Positions 1-13,400 of a stretch of 64,000 nt of DNA are shown here, piece after piece; the first letter of the stretch is position 1, and each line of letters opens with the position of its first letter. This DNA is from Acidobacteriota bacterium (lineage in GTDB: Bacteria > Acidobacteriota > Thermoanaerobaculia > Multivoradales > J023): assembly GCA_029263395.1 (NCBI GenBank), contig JAJCXO010000138.1, positions 62,001 to 126,000 of the forward strand, given 5' to 3'. The notes under the pieces are model-generated. The model worked only from the letters and a program-made list of their open reading frames with translations, ran no database searches and was not told where the DNA came from. The position numbers and the translations under genes are program-made.

Positions 1-1442
1 ACATCGCTGTAAAAGCCCACCACCCGGTCTCTCGGCGTGGCGTAGGAAAGGTTGGTCTGCAAGGTCAAAATTCGCTCGGTCTCGAAACCAGGATCGACAC
101 GCTGCGCACCGGCCAGGCTCTTGACGATCAAACCGGCTCCGACAGCTACAACCAAAGCCAGGGCCACCTCGCCGACTACGAAAAGGGAGCGCAGACGTCG
201 ACTGTTCTTCAACCCTGCCGAACGCCCAGCCTCTTTGAGGCTGGTCACCAAGTCGACCTTGACGGCCTGAAGTGCCGGCGCCAAACCGAACAGAAGACTT
301 GTCACCACACTGACGGTGAACGCGAACAGAAAAACCTGGAAGTCGATCGCGATCTCTTCTTGTCTCGGTAAATCGATGTTGAGAGCCGCAACGATCCGAA
401 GTAACAACCAGGCCATACCGCAACCGACCACCCCCCCAAAAAGCCCCAGGTATAGACTCTCGGTGAGCAGTTGACGCACCAACCGCAGCGGACTAGCGCC
501 GAGTGCCGTTCGCACCGCCATCTCCCCACCGCGCCGGGTCGAGCGCACTAACAGTAAATTGGCGACGTTGGCGCAGACGATCAGCAAAATAAAGCCTACT
601 GCTCCGAACAGGGTCAGCAAGATAAAGCGGAAGCCGCGCACCATGTCCTGTTGGATTGGAACGAGATAAATCTCCCAACCGACCTTGGAATAAGCCTCGC
701 TGTACTCCTGCTTGCCGCGTTGCTCGAACAATTCGACCTCCGCTTGAGCGGCCTCGAGATCGACACCGCTGCGGAGACGAGCAATCATCGACAGATATCG
801 AAACCGTCGACTACCTGGATTGGCTAAATCCAGGCCCACGGGCACCCAGAGATCGATATCGGGTTCGGGGAATTGGAAGCTCGGCGGCATCACACCCAAA
901 ATCGCGTGGGGTTCATCATCGAGTAAAAGCGTTTGCCCGACCACATCTCTTGAGCCGAACTGACTACGCCACAGTCGATCGCTCAAGACCGCGTAGGTTT
1001 GATTCCCCGGTTGGTCTTCCTCACTATAAAAAACGCGCCCCTCAGCCGCCTCGACTCCCAGCAGACTAAAAAAGCTGGCACTTGCCATCACGACCTTGAC
1101 GCTGTTCGGCTGGCTATCGCCGGTCAGGTTGACAGCGAATCCCTCGGTATACACTGCAGATTCTTCAAACGCAGAGACCTGCTCCCGATAATCGATGTAT
1201 TCTGGGACGGACACACCAATTCGATCGAGATCGGTTTTGATCAGGTTGCACAACACCCGGACGATTCGATCTGAGTTCTCATACGGCAACGGAGACAGCA
1301 AAACCGAGTTCACAACGGTGAACTTTGCTGTGACTGCACCGATCCCCAGTGCCAAGCATAGAATGACGGCCAAGGTAAACCCTGGCTGCCGTCGCAGAGT
1401 ACGAAAAGCGAAGGTCGAGTCTTGGCGGAAGGCTCCAATCAT
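1..1442 (-). CDS. ADOP/MacB-family ABC transporter permease, N-terminal part (runs off the left edge)
   Basis: My translation of this frame is open for 480 codons and has no stop before the window edge. It begins with a MacB-type start (RTLRRQPGF, then the hydrophobic LALGIGA segment at about residues 20-40). A periplasmic MacB_PCD region follows to about residue 270. An FtsX permease block comes next, with membrane segments near residues 275-300, 330-355 and 370-393, and a second-repeat segment near 420-445. This is the acidobacterial duplicated orphan permease (ADOP) layout; full members have about 800 residues, so the C-terminal FtsX copy is missing here. The ATG lies one base after the TGA of the terminal synthetase gene (TGAAATG), with GGAG just upstream, so translation is probably coupled. 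By context it could export the peptide, but no ATPase gene is visible. Confidence 0.88.
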   Translation of the reverse strand, partial: MIGAFRQDSTFAFRTLRRQPGFTLAVILCLALGIGAVTAKFTVVNSVLLSPLPYENSDRIVRVLCNLIKTDLDRIGVSVPEYIDYREQVSAFEESAVYTEGFAVNLTGDSQPNSVKVVMASASFFSLLGVEAAEGRVFYSEEDQPGNQTYAVLSDRLWRSQFGSRDVVGQTLLLDDEPHAILGVMPPSFQFPEPDIDLWVPVGLDLANPGSRRFRYLSMIARLRSGVDLEAAQAEVELFEQRGKQEYSEAYSKVGWEIYLVPIQQDMVRGFRFILLTLFGAVGFILLIVCANVANLLLVRSTRRGGEMAVRTALGASPLRLVRQLLTESLYLGLFGGVVGCGMAWLLLRIVAALNIDLPRQEEIAIDFQVFLFAFTVSVVTSLLFGLAPALQAVKVDLVTSLKEAGRSAGLKNSRRLRSLFVVGEVALALVVAVGAGLIVKSLAGAQRVDPGFETERILTLQTNLSYATPRDRVVGFYSD

Positions 1443-1443
1443 T

Positions 1444-4400
1444 TCAGCTCCAGACTTCGGCTGGCTCGCCGCAAACTATGTTCAAGTTGTCGAGGCTACG
1501 TTCGAGTTCCGTTGCCAATCTGTCGACTCGGGGCGTTTCGATCATCGAATAGTGGTTACCAGGTATCTCGATCACCTTCAGGCCAGGAGCTATACCCTGC
1601 CAACCGGTAATAGCGTCCTTCATTTCCGGCAGAGGCTCTTGCGCCTTGAAGAAAGTGACAGGTCCAGTGTATATCTGAGGACTGTAGTGGTGGCCCGCAG
1701 TCTGGTGTGCGGCAGTGAGCCGCGCAAGTCGCATGGCGTCGTCTTCGCTGAATTCAGGTGGAAGCATATTCTGCTGCTTCGCCTTGGCGACAAGATTCAT
1801 GAGCTCTTGCCCTTCGAGCCGCTCGATCTCGTCTAATACAGTCTGCATAGGACCGGAAGAATTCCCTTGCAGGTGATAACTGTCGGGCATGAAAGTATCC
1901 AGAATACCCAAGAACGCAACCTCTTCTCCTTCGCCCCTGAGACGAAGTGCCATCTCGAACGCTACCAAACCTCCGAAGGACCAGCCAGCAAGATGAAACG
2001 GTCCTTGATTCTGAACGGTTCGGATCTCTTCCAGGTAGAGGGTTGCCATCTCTTCAACACTCGCCGAAGGGTCCTCGCCCAGTTCGTGTCCACGGGCACG
2101 CAACGCCCAAAAAGGACGCTCCCGGCCGAGAGCCCGCGCCAGCTCGTGATAACACAAGACACCGCCACGCCCTGGGTGAATCCAAAAGATCGGTGACTCT
2201 TCACCCTGCGGCTGAATAGGCACCAGCAGAGAGGTGGATCCCAGCGCTTCGCCTTGACCCAACAGAGCCGCCTGAGACTCGACCGTCCCGGCCGTGAACA
2301 GGCTGACCATCGGTAGCTCACGACCCAACTCACTGTGGATCTGGGCGAGCAGCCGGACGCCGAGCAAAGAATGCCCGCCGAGGTCGAAAAAACTCTCGGT
2401 CACACCGATCGGAGACACCTCGAGAACCTGCTCCCAGATGCCGACTAGCCGCATCTCCAAATCGTCTCGCGGCGCAACGACTCGACGCTTGGGTGAGTCC
2501 ACTGTCTGCTCGGGAACCGGTAGCGCCTGACGATCGATTTTGCCGCTAGGTGTCAACTCGAATTTCTCGACAAACTGCCAAATGCCAGGGACCATTGCGG
2601 CCGGCAGGCGCTCCCCCAAGTGACGGCGCAGATCGTCGACTTCCAACTCGACGTCATGACGACGAGCGACGTAGCCAACCAGCGTTCCGTCGAGGCCACC
2701 AACACCGGGTTTGGCGAGCACGAAACACTGCCGAACGCCCTCGTGACGAGCGAGAACCTCACCGATTTCCGCAGGTTCGATCCGAACACCACGAATTTTG
2801 ACCTGATCGTCCAACCGGCCAAGAATCTCGAGCCCGCCATTCAGTTGATAACGGCCAAGATCACCGGTGCGATAGAGCAAGTCCGTTGGATCCTGGCGCC
2901 ATGGATTGGGAATGAACCAGCGCCGTGTCTCGGTCGCCTGGCCAAGGTACCCGAGCGTCCGAAATGGCGTCCGCAGGTAAATCTCTCCAACCTCACCCAG
3001 GCCACAGAGCTGGCCGCCGGGCGCCAATACCAGTGCCTGGCTTTGGGGTAGAGCCCGGCCCGCCATCTGCACTCCTAGTTCGGGCTGCTCCTCGATGACG
3101 TGGAAGCAGCGGATCATGGTCGTCTCGGTCGGGCCATAAAAATTCACCACTTTGCCAGTCGAACCCGCGGTGCGCCGCCAGGCAGCCACGAGGTCGGCTT
3201 CCAGCGGCTCACCGGAAAAGAAAGTCCAGCGAAGACTATCGATCGACGTTTCGCCGGAGGCTGCCTGGGACATCGCCAGCCACGAACGCACTACCGAGGG
3301 TACGCTATGCAAAAGCGTGATGCCCTCGACCCGCATCCACGGTATGACATCGTCTGGAGCGAGAGCACGCACCGGCAGATGCAACTCGCCACCGCTGATC
3401 AGCGGCAGCAGGATGTCCCGAAGCACAGCATCAAACGCGAGGCCGCTCAGCAGAGGTACTCGGTCTCGGTCGGTGACCTCGAAGGTGTCGCGCTGCCAGT
3501 TCAGAAAGTGCGCCAGGGAACGCTGCTGACCGACCACCGCTTTTGGAACTCCGGACGTTCCCGAGGTGAAGAAGATGTACGCTGGAGCGTCGGGCTCCAG
3601 GCTAGGAAGGTCAACTGACGATATCTCGCTCGACGCCTCACCCATGCCGGACAGCTCGAGCGTGTCGACCTCGAGACCGTCGAGCCAAGTTGCTTCGACC
3701 TCACTGCCCGCAATCACCACCCGGTGGCGGGCTCGAGTGTGCTCGAGCATCCAGCGCTTGCGCCGACCAGGCAGTTGAGGATCCATGGTCAGGAGTACGC
3801 CCCCACCAGCCAGAATACCAAGGACCGCTGCGACCAACTCTGCCCGACGCTCACCTTCAACCACAACCGTGTCACCAGGCACGAAACCCTGATCGCGCAG
3901 CCTTGCGACCACCTCCAACGCGTGGGTCGCGAGGGTGCCATAGTTCCAGCTGAGCTCGCCTTGTCGCAAGGCGATGGCGGTGCTGCTGCGGCGCGCCCGA
4001 TCGAGAATCGCGTGGGCCACCGGCGGAAACTTTGGTTCACTGAGCGCGAGTTCAGGATCGGCCACCAGAGCCGATGCCGACGGGGTGAGCAGGGAGTAGG
4101 TAGCTACTTTTTGCTCCGGCCCCTCGACCGCTTGCGTCACCAGACCGACCAGCTGATCGAGCAGCTCCTCAGCACGTTGTTCGGCGAGGCGCTGACGTTG
4201 GAACACCAGCTGCAAATCGATCTCTCCACCACTCCGAATGACCTCCAAGGACAACAGAAGCTTCGCTTCCGGATCTGACGCCGCCAGTGCTTCGGACTCG
4301 AGCCCGAGAAAATTGGCCGGGCGTCCGGCGTCCGCAACCGAGCGATCGACGTTGTCCATCACGTTCAGCAACACCTCGAAAATTGGTGAACGGTGCAGGT

Positions 4401-7400
4401 CTCGCCGCGGCTGGACCCGCTCGACAATCTGCTCGAAGGGTACGTCCTGATGTTCGTAGGCCTCGAGGACGCGTCGACGCACTTGGCCGAGAAGCTCGAG
4501 AAACGTCGGGGCTTGCGACAGGTCACAACGCAACGCCAACGTGTTGAGGAAGCATCCGATCAGGCTTTCCGTACCGGCGTGCTGGCGGCCGGCTATCGGC
4601 ACCCCGACGATGATATCGTCCTGGTTGGATAGGCGACTCAAGAGCAGACTGAACAGGGCCAGGAAAGTCATGAAGAGCGTACTACCTTCTCCCTGCCCTA
4701 GCTCCAAGAGTGCGCTGACTCGCGCCCCGTCGAGCCGCCGACTCACCACTCCGCCACGAGCATCGTCGGTGGTTTCGGGCAAGCCGTCAGTGGCAAGAGA
4801 AAGCACCGGCAGATCACCACCGAGCCGCTCCGTCCAGTAAGCGAGCTGAGATTCCAGCCCCTGTCGTTTGAGCATCTGACGTTGCCAGACAGCGTAGTCG
4901 GCGTATTGGATCGTGAGGGTGGGCAGCTCCGCGGCACGGCCCTCGGTCCAGGCGACATAAAGCTCGGAAAGCTCACGAATGAAAACTGCCATCGACCAAG
5001 CGTCGAAAATAATATGGTGCGCGGTCAACACGATCGCGTGGTCATCCTCGGAGAGTTGCACCAGCCGCATCCGTAGTAGGGGTCCGTGGCTCAGATCAAA
5101 CGGCGCCCGGGTTTCGACAACCGCCAGGTTTCGTGCGGCGGCTGGACGGTCCGCCGACTCGAGACGTCGCAGATCGACTCGACCCCAGAGGCGTGCTCGT
5201 GATGCGATCCGCTGCACCGGAACCCGTTCGGCCGACGCATCGGGAAAGGATGTCCGAAGCACTTCCTGGCGTTCGGTGAGCAGCTCCAAGCAGGATTGTA
5301 AGGCTGTCGGGTCGAGCCCACCGCGCAACCGCACCGCCATCGGTACGTTGTATGCCGACGAGGCAGGATCCAAACGATCGAGGAACCACATCCGCTGCTG
5401 CGCGAAGGACAGAGGGAGCTCGCCGGTGCGGTCGACCGGTATCAGTGGTGTCACCTCGCTCATCCCGTTTGCGACCTGGACTTCAGCTGCTATGGCACGG
5501 GCCGTCGGCGCCTCAAAGAGCGTACGCAACGATACCTTGGTGCCAAACACCCGCCCGAGTTGTGACACTGCCCGCATCGCAAGCAAAGAGTGCCCACCGA
5601 AGGCGAAAAAATCGTCGTCCGGCCCGAGTTCCGGAACTTCGAGCAGCGGCCGGAAGACGGCGAGTACCAGCTCCTCTGCGGGCCCGATCATAGGCGTCGC
5701 CCGCGCTATTGGTTGGCGCCGCTGCTCTGCTGAAAGTCGTGGCAACCGTTGACGATCAACCTTGCCATTGGGGAGCAACGGCAGAGCTTCGAGCAAAACG
5801 ATCCGATCCGGCACCATGTAGTTCGGAAGTTGTTCTGCCAGGACTTGCCGCAGAGTCTGTTCGTCCAGAACACGGGCCACCACGTAGGCAACTAAGCGGG
5901 TTCGGGCGGAACTGTCATCGTGCGCCAGCACCGCTGCTTGGACCACGGCGGGCTGCTCCTGCAGGACCGCTTCGATCTCTGCCAACTCGATCCGGTAGCC
6001 ACGAATCTTGACCTGCTGGTCGAATCGACCGAGGAACTCCAAACCACCATCTTCGCGATACCGTACTCGATCGCCGGTACGGTAAAGTCGCCGACCTCCA
6101 GTGACCGAGCCGTCTGCAGTGGAGCCCTCGACAATCGAGAGACTGTCGGGCACAAAACGGCTTGCGGTCTCGCTGGGGCGTCCGAGGTAACCACGAGCGA
6201 CTCCCTCTCCACCAATGAACAATTCGCCCGCCAACCCCGGTGGCATCAACTGTCCCTGGCCGTCGAGCACAAAGAGGCACCAGTTGGGGACCGCCCGACC
6301 GATCGTAACCGGCCTGCCAGCCATCGACCGAGCTGAAGCCTCCGTAGGCTCTGGATCCGCCGCTACGTCGACCGCCGTGAAACGGTGAAACGAACTCCAA
6401 ACACTCGCCTCGGTGGGACCGTACTCGTTGTAGAGATCGGCCGATGGCAACGCGTCGAGATGCCTCTGCACCAGGTCCCGAGTGCACGCCTCTCCAGCGA
6501 CTACGACCGTTCGCAACGACTCGAGGACGGCTCCACCTCGAGCGTGGTCTTCGGCACCGAAGTCGAGTATCACCGAATACAGTGACGGAACACTCAACCA
6601 GTGAGTGATCTCGTGATCGGCAATGAGATCGATCAGGGCATCGCCGTCCTTCGCCGCCTCTTCGTCAGGCAACACCAAGCAGCCCCCTTCGACGAGGGTC
6701 CAAAACATTGGCGCGATCGAGCTGTCGAACGAGAACGATGGGACAAGCAGGAAGCGCACTGGGCGCCCGGAGTAGACCTGGAGACGCGCAGACAGCGACC
6801 GCACCGCGTTCCGATGGCTCACCGTCACACCTTTGGGGCGACCGGTCGAGCCCGACGTGTAAATCACATAGGCGGCATGATCTATCAAGACCTCGTCTGA
6901 CGGCGGCTGTACCAACGCCTCGCTGAGGCTATCGCTGTCGACGTCACCGTCGCAGAGGATGATCTCGACCTCCACTTCGGGAAGCCGCTCGATCAGGGTT
7001 TCGGCGGTCAAGAGCAGTGGCTTGCGACCACCACCCCAAACGCTGAGGTCCTCGAGTACCTGCAGTAAGCGCTGCCTCGGATACTCAGGATCGAGCGGCA
7101 CATATACGCCCCCTGCTTCGAGCACGGCGAGCATACCGACGATCATGTCCACCGAACGCCCAAGGAACAGTCCGACAGGAGTTTCCGGGCCCGTGCCCGC
7201 GCTGCGCAGGCGTGCAGCCAATCGGCGGGAGCGACTCAGCAGCTCACCATAGGGTAACACCAGATCGCCGAAGATGACTGACGGCGCCTCAGGATCGCGC
7301 TCGGCCGCGCCAGCGATCAACCGATGCAACGGAAGGTCTGGTAAGGAAGGCCGAGACCGAGAGACTGCCGGAGCGTCGGCTGCTCGACTCCAGGCTACCA

Positions 7401-10400
7401 GCTGCGAACGCTCGGCCGCGTTCAGCATCGACAGCCCTTCGAGACGACCCGACGGGTTGTTCACTAGCTCTTCGAAGAGAGAGCCGAGATGGCCGATGAG
7501 GCGGTGCGCCAAGCGCGGCTCGAGACGTGCCGGATCGAAAATCAGGCTACCTTCGAGATCTCTCCCCAACACCAGGCTGACCGCGTAGCTCGAACGCTCA
7601 TCACTGAACATGCTGCGGATCGTCACATCAGGGCCGTCACTTCCGGCGCCCGCACTGCTGGCGTTGGCGGTGGGATAGTTCTCGAACACGAGAATGTTGT
7701 CGAACAGCTCGCTGCCGGGAGGTAACGAGCTCAATTCTTGAACACGAGTCAATGAAAGGAAGGCAAAATCCATCACTTCGGCTTGGTGCTGCTGAACCTC
7801 TAGAAGCCAGGGTACCAGCACGCTTTTCGGATCGACCTCGAGTCGTAGAGGCAAGGTATTGATGAAGAGACCAATCATGGACTCGACACCATCTAGTTCC
7901 GGTGGCCGGCCCGCCACGGTGATGCCAAAGAGCGCCTCACGGCGCCCACTGTAGCGACTCAGAAGTAGCGCCCACACCCCCTGCAACACAACGTTGACGG
8001 TCAGACCTTGGCTACGCGCAAAGGTTGCCACGCCGCTCGAGACTTCGGGGCGCACGGCAAACGGCAAGCGCTCCGACGGGATCGAGCGACTGCCACCGCC
8101 AGCGGAGCTGGTCAAATACCCGGGCTCGGTGACACCCTCGAGATGGCCTTGCCAAAACTTGGACGCCGCCTCGAGATCTCGCTGCTCGAGCCAAGCAATG
8201 TAGTCGACAAAGGGCCGTGGCGCCGGTAGATCGAGTGATCGACCGACCGCCAGTTCGCTGTAGAGCGCCATCGCTTCTCGGATGAGTTGCGCCAGGCTCC
8301 AGCCATCGATCAACAGATGGTGCAGACTGAGCACGAAGCGGTGGCGGTCCGGAGCGACACGCACCAACAGCAAACGCGCCAAGGGGGCTCGCGACAGCTC
8401 GAAACCCTGCTTCAGATCGCTTTCGAGCCGCGCTGCAAATAGCGCCTCGAGCTGAGTTTCGGCTGCAGCACTCCAATCGAGCTGCTCGAACGGAAGCTCA
8501 ACCTGCGGCAAGACCGCCTGCAGGGGGCGGTCCAGACCTTCCCAAAAGAACGCGGTGCGAAGCACTTGATGCCGTGCGAAGAGTAGCGTCCAAGCTCGAC
8601 GGAAAACAGCACCATCGAGAGCCCCATCGAGCTCGCAGCGCAACTGGATGCTGTAGACCCCGGATTCCGGTTCGAAGACACTGTGGAAGAGCAGGCCTTG
8701 TTGAAGTGGTGAGAGTGGATAGAGCGCCTCGAGTTCAGCTGATAGGTCCTCGCCGGCGAGCTTTCGAACCAAGGTGTCGAGACGCGGCTGACTGATCATC
8801 GCCAGGGGAAAGTCCGAAGGACTGTAACGCCTCGACGCGGTGGAGCTGCAATGACGGATCAAATCGTTCAGCGCAGCCACCGTGTGCTCTGCCAATCCCT
8901 CGATCGTGGCTCGATCATGAAGGTGCGGGCAGTAGGTCCAACTCGTTCGAAGGCACCCATCCACAATGTGGGCATCCACTTCGATAAGGTACCGACGACG
9001 CTGTTGAGGAGCCCGGCCGTGCCCTCCGAATTCCGGTGCGGCCTCGAACAACGTCTCTCGACCGAGGGCCAAGTCCACTTGCCCGAGGTAGTTGAAACTC
9101 AACTCCGGTTGCGGCAAGTCACGCAGACTGTCTTGCACGTCGGCATCCGGATGGAGATAGCGTAGCAACCCGTAACCAAAACCATCGCCCGGCATGGCTC
9201 GCAGCTGGTCCTTGACCGCCAGTAGAACCTCGCCTGGGTCTGCAGCTTGCGGCAACTCCAAAAGCACCGGACAGAAAGCGGTGAACCAACCAACAGTGCG
9301 ACTCAGATCGATCCTGTCATCGAGCTCGTTGCGTCCATGCTTCTCGAGCGCAACCAAGCAACGGCGCTGTCCGGTCCACCCGGCTATGGCTTGTCCCAGA
9401 GCCGCCAGCAAGACGTCATCGATTTGCGTCTGGTACGTCGCAGGGACCTCCCGCAGTAGGGCTCGAGTCGCATTTGCCGACAGTGAGCTATCGACATGTT
9501 CGACAGAAACGAAGGTATTCGAATGCTCCGACGACCGATCAGCGGCAGGAGTTCGGTCGCGCGGTAACGCAGGCACACGAGCACGCTCGGGCGCTGTCCA
9601 CATCGCCAACTCAGCAGCGGTTTCCGACGACTGGGCCGTCTCGGCCAGCAGCCGAGTCCAACGATGGAACGACGTCGTTCGGGCCGGCAGATCGATAGTC
9701 TTGCCAGACTCGAGCTGGCTATGGGCCAGCATCAAGTCTTCGAGCAAAATACGCCAGGAAACACCGTCGACAACAAGATGGTGGCAGACTAGCAGCAGTC
9801 GGTCGGCCGCATCGGGCAAGCGGAATAGGACGCCGCGCAGCAGCGGGCCGCGCGCCAGATCGAGACTTCCTTGAACAGCATTCGCTGCAGTCTCGATGTG
9901 AGCCTTGAGTATCGCTGGTGACAATAGACCGAGATCGATGACGGTAAAGCTTGATGCTTCTTGTGGCGCTGCATGAACCTGTTGCCAGCGGCCTGATTGC
10001 CGACGAAAGCGCAGGCGGAGGGCGTGATGGTGATGCGAAAGCTGTTCGAATGCCGCGATTAGGTGCGCCACCGACAATCGTCGTTTCGAGGCCAGAAACA
10101 GCGACTGGTTGAAGTGATGAGGCGCTGTCAAATCCTGTTCGAAAAACCAATGCTGAGCCGGGGTCAATCCCACCGGCTCCGACCCTGGCTCATCGTTCTC
10201 GAGCACGGTCGTCGCGAGCGTCGCCACCGAAGCTAACTCGGCGACTGTCGGATACTCGAAGACTTGGCGTGGATTGAGGCGCAGTCCGGCCTTCTTGGCC
10301 TTGGACACGAGTTGGATACTAAGGATGGAATCGCCCCCGAGCTCGAAGAAATTCTCGTCGACACCCACTTCCTCCAGACGAAGTAGCTGCTGCCAAATAT

Positions 10401-13400
10401 CAACAAGCGCCTCCTCCACATCGGTGCGCGGCCCCAAGATTTCGACAGCTGCCGGCCGGTCCACGTCCGGTGCCGGCAATGCTTTGCGGTCGAGCTTGCC
10501 ATTTACCGTGACCGGAAAAGTCTCCAACATCACGAACGCCGCTGGCACCATGTAGCTCGGCAGTAGCCCGGTCAAGTAGTCGCGAAGCGCGTCGTTGGCC
10601 GGCGGCTCTGAGGCTGACGCAGCTAGATAATAAGCCACGAGCTGTTTGCGGCCCGGCTCGTCTTCTCGCGCCAAGACTACCGACTCTGCTACCCCTGGAT
10701 GCTCGCCCAGCACAGACTCGATCTCACCAAGCTCGATCCGGAAACCGCGGACTTTTACCTGGTGGTCCAGCCGCCCGAGAAACTCGATGTTGCCGTCGGA
10801 CCCAAAACGTGCCCGGTCGCCAGTGCGGTACAAACGTGCCCCGTCGGTTGGAGTGAAGGCATCGGGAAGAAATTTCCAGGCGGTCAACTGAGGCGCGCCA
10901 GCATAACCCGCAGCGAGGCAGTCACCTCCGATGAACAGATCACCCGAGATGCCGATACCACAAGGTTGTAGCGTCGCATCGAGCACGTGGTACCGCGCGT
11001 TGGGAATCGGTCGACCATAGGGAATACTGTTCCACCTGGACTCGACCTCGCTGACCGGAAAGAAATTCGACCAAACAGTCGCTTCGGTGGCCCCGCCGAG
11101 AGCCACAACCCGAGCGTTGGGGAAAACCTGACGCATCTCCTCTGGCAATGTCAACGGCACCCAATCGCCACTCTGAAAAACCAGCCTCAGATGTTGGCGT
11201 CGTTCGAGGGCAGCCCGCCGCGGAAGGAAAGGGATCAGCTGTTGCAACGCAGCGGGTGCCGAGTCCCAAAATGTCACCGGTTCTTCGGCCAAGATCTGAG
11301 CTAGACGCTCCGGGTCGCGAGTCTCACGACCGGAGGCGACACGCACTGTGCCACCTGCGGCCAGTATCCCGAAGATGTCGTAAACCGACAGATCGAAGCA
11401 AAGCGAGGTGACGAAGAGTAGCCGGTCGAGCGGGCCAATCTCGAAGGTAGAGTTGACCCAATGGATGAGGTTGAGCACCGGCTGGTGCCGAACCATCACG
11501 CCTTTCGGAGTGCCGGTCGAGCCTGAAGTGAAGATGTAGTAAGCAAAATCTTCCGGTCCTACTTCAGGCAGATGGACCGGCCCCTCGACCTCCCCCACGG
11601 TCGGCCAAACGACGCGGCCCTGAGCGAAGTTCGGCAGAGTCTGCTCTGGTCGCTCCGAGTCCACGCAGAAGAAGCGATCGATACTTTCAGGCCCTTCGCC
11701 GTCCGCGTCGGCACTCAGATGGTCCAACGCTTGGTGATCGAGCACCATATGGCGAATACCGAGACTCGATAGGATCCAACTGATCCGCTTCGCCGGAAAG
11801 CTGAATTCGAAGGGGACGTACAGCCCCCCCGCCTCGAGGATTCCCAGCAGCACAGGCACCATTTCCCAGCGGCGGCTCAGGAAAACACCCACCAACGTAC
11901 CTCGTCCCACGCCAGCATGACGTAAGCGGCGAGCCCAGCGACCGGCTTCGTCACCGATCTCCTCATAGCTGAGCCGGCCATCTCCAGCAACAACTGCGAT
12001 CGCCTGGGGTGTCTTCTCCGCCTGGGATCGAAACAAACTCTGAAGCGTTCCGCACGCCAAGGGCTGCCTTGTGTCATTCCAAGCGTAGAGCGCTTGATGA
12101 GTCTCAGCTCCAGTCAACCAGGGCAGCGAGCTCAACAGCCGATCGGGCTGATCCGCCATCGCTTCGAGCACGCATCGAAGCTGCTTCAGTAGGCGCTCAA
12201 CCTCAGTGGCGTCCAGGTCAGCAGTATCGTAATTGGCACGCACCACGATCTCATCGTCCGCTTGAACGATCAGAGCGAGCGCATAGTTGATCTGTTCGAG
12301 ACTGTCTTCCGGTTCGACCGTCAGGTCCCGCGAGTCTCCCTGCTCTCGTCCCACCGCATCTTGAATCGGATAGTTCTCGAACACCAGAATATGGTCGAAT
12401 AGTGGAGTCCCTCGCCCGGTACCACTCCACCCCTGGACCTGATGAAGCGGTGTGAACTCGAACTCCAACAATTCGCTGTGGTGCTGCTGAACACGCTGTA
12501 AACGGGGGAGAAGACGAGCCGAGTGGTCGACCCGAACTCTCACCGGCAGCGTATTGATGAACAGCCCGACCATGGATTCGATCCCCGGCAACGCGGCCGA
12601 GCGTCCCGACACCGTGGCACCGAAGACAACATCGGATTCACCGCTGTAGCGACTGAGCAGCAGGGCCCAGGCTGTCTGCACCAGCGAGTTGATCGTCAAC
12701 TGCTGGCGCCGGGCTAAAGTGACCAAGTCGCGGGTCGCCCTCAAGCCGATGGTCTCACGTCGCTGAGAGCGTCCTTCGGACGCCCCCGCCGCTGCTCCCC
12801 GTCGCCCAATCGGCGTCGGCGCAGTGAAATCACCGAAGCGCTTTTCGAAGAAAACCTGTGCAGCGCTCATGTCGGCCTTCTGAAGCCATCCCACGTAGTC
12901 TTTGAACGGTCTGGCGTTGGCGAGGGCCGGCTGCTGGCCGCGAGTGCGGGCGCGATAAATCTGAAAGACTTCCGCCAAAATCACTGCCAACGACCAACCA
13001 TCAATCAAAATGTGGTGACAGATCCACAGAAAGCGGTAATCCTCGTCGGCAACTCGGATCAGTCGAAAGCGTGAGATCGGTGCCTTGGAGAGATCGAACC
13101 CTCGGTGAGTCTCGCTTCTGCACAAGTCTCGCCAAGCGGCGGCTTGCTCCAAGTCCGGCAGATGGCTCCAATCCTCGACTTCGAACGGCAGACTCACCTG
13201 CTTGTGCACCACCTGAACGATCTTGTTGAGATCCTCCCAGTGAAAGCTCGTGCGCAAGATACCGTGCCGGGCAAACACCTCGTCCCACGCTAGATGAAGG
13301 TCCTCGATCGACAGCGGACCACGCAGGCTAGACGCAAATCGAAGGCAGTAGAGGCCGGTCTCTTTTTCATACAAGGTATGAAAAAGAATGCCCTCCTGCA

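Noticed and set aside
1195-1836. 213-codon plus-strand frame across the permease/NRPS junction
   Set aside because: Antisense to both the ADOP start and the TE domain; no ribosome site or family match.
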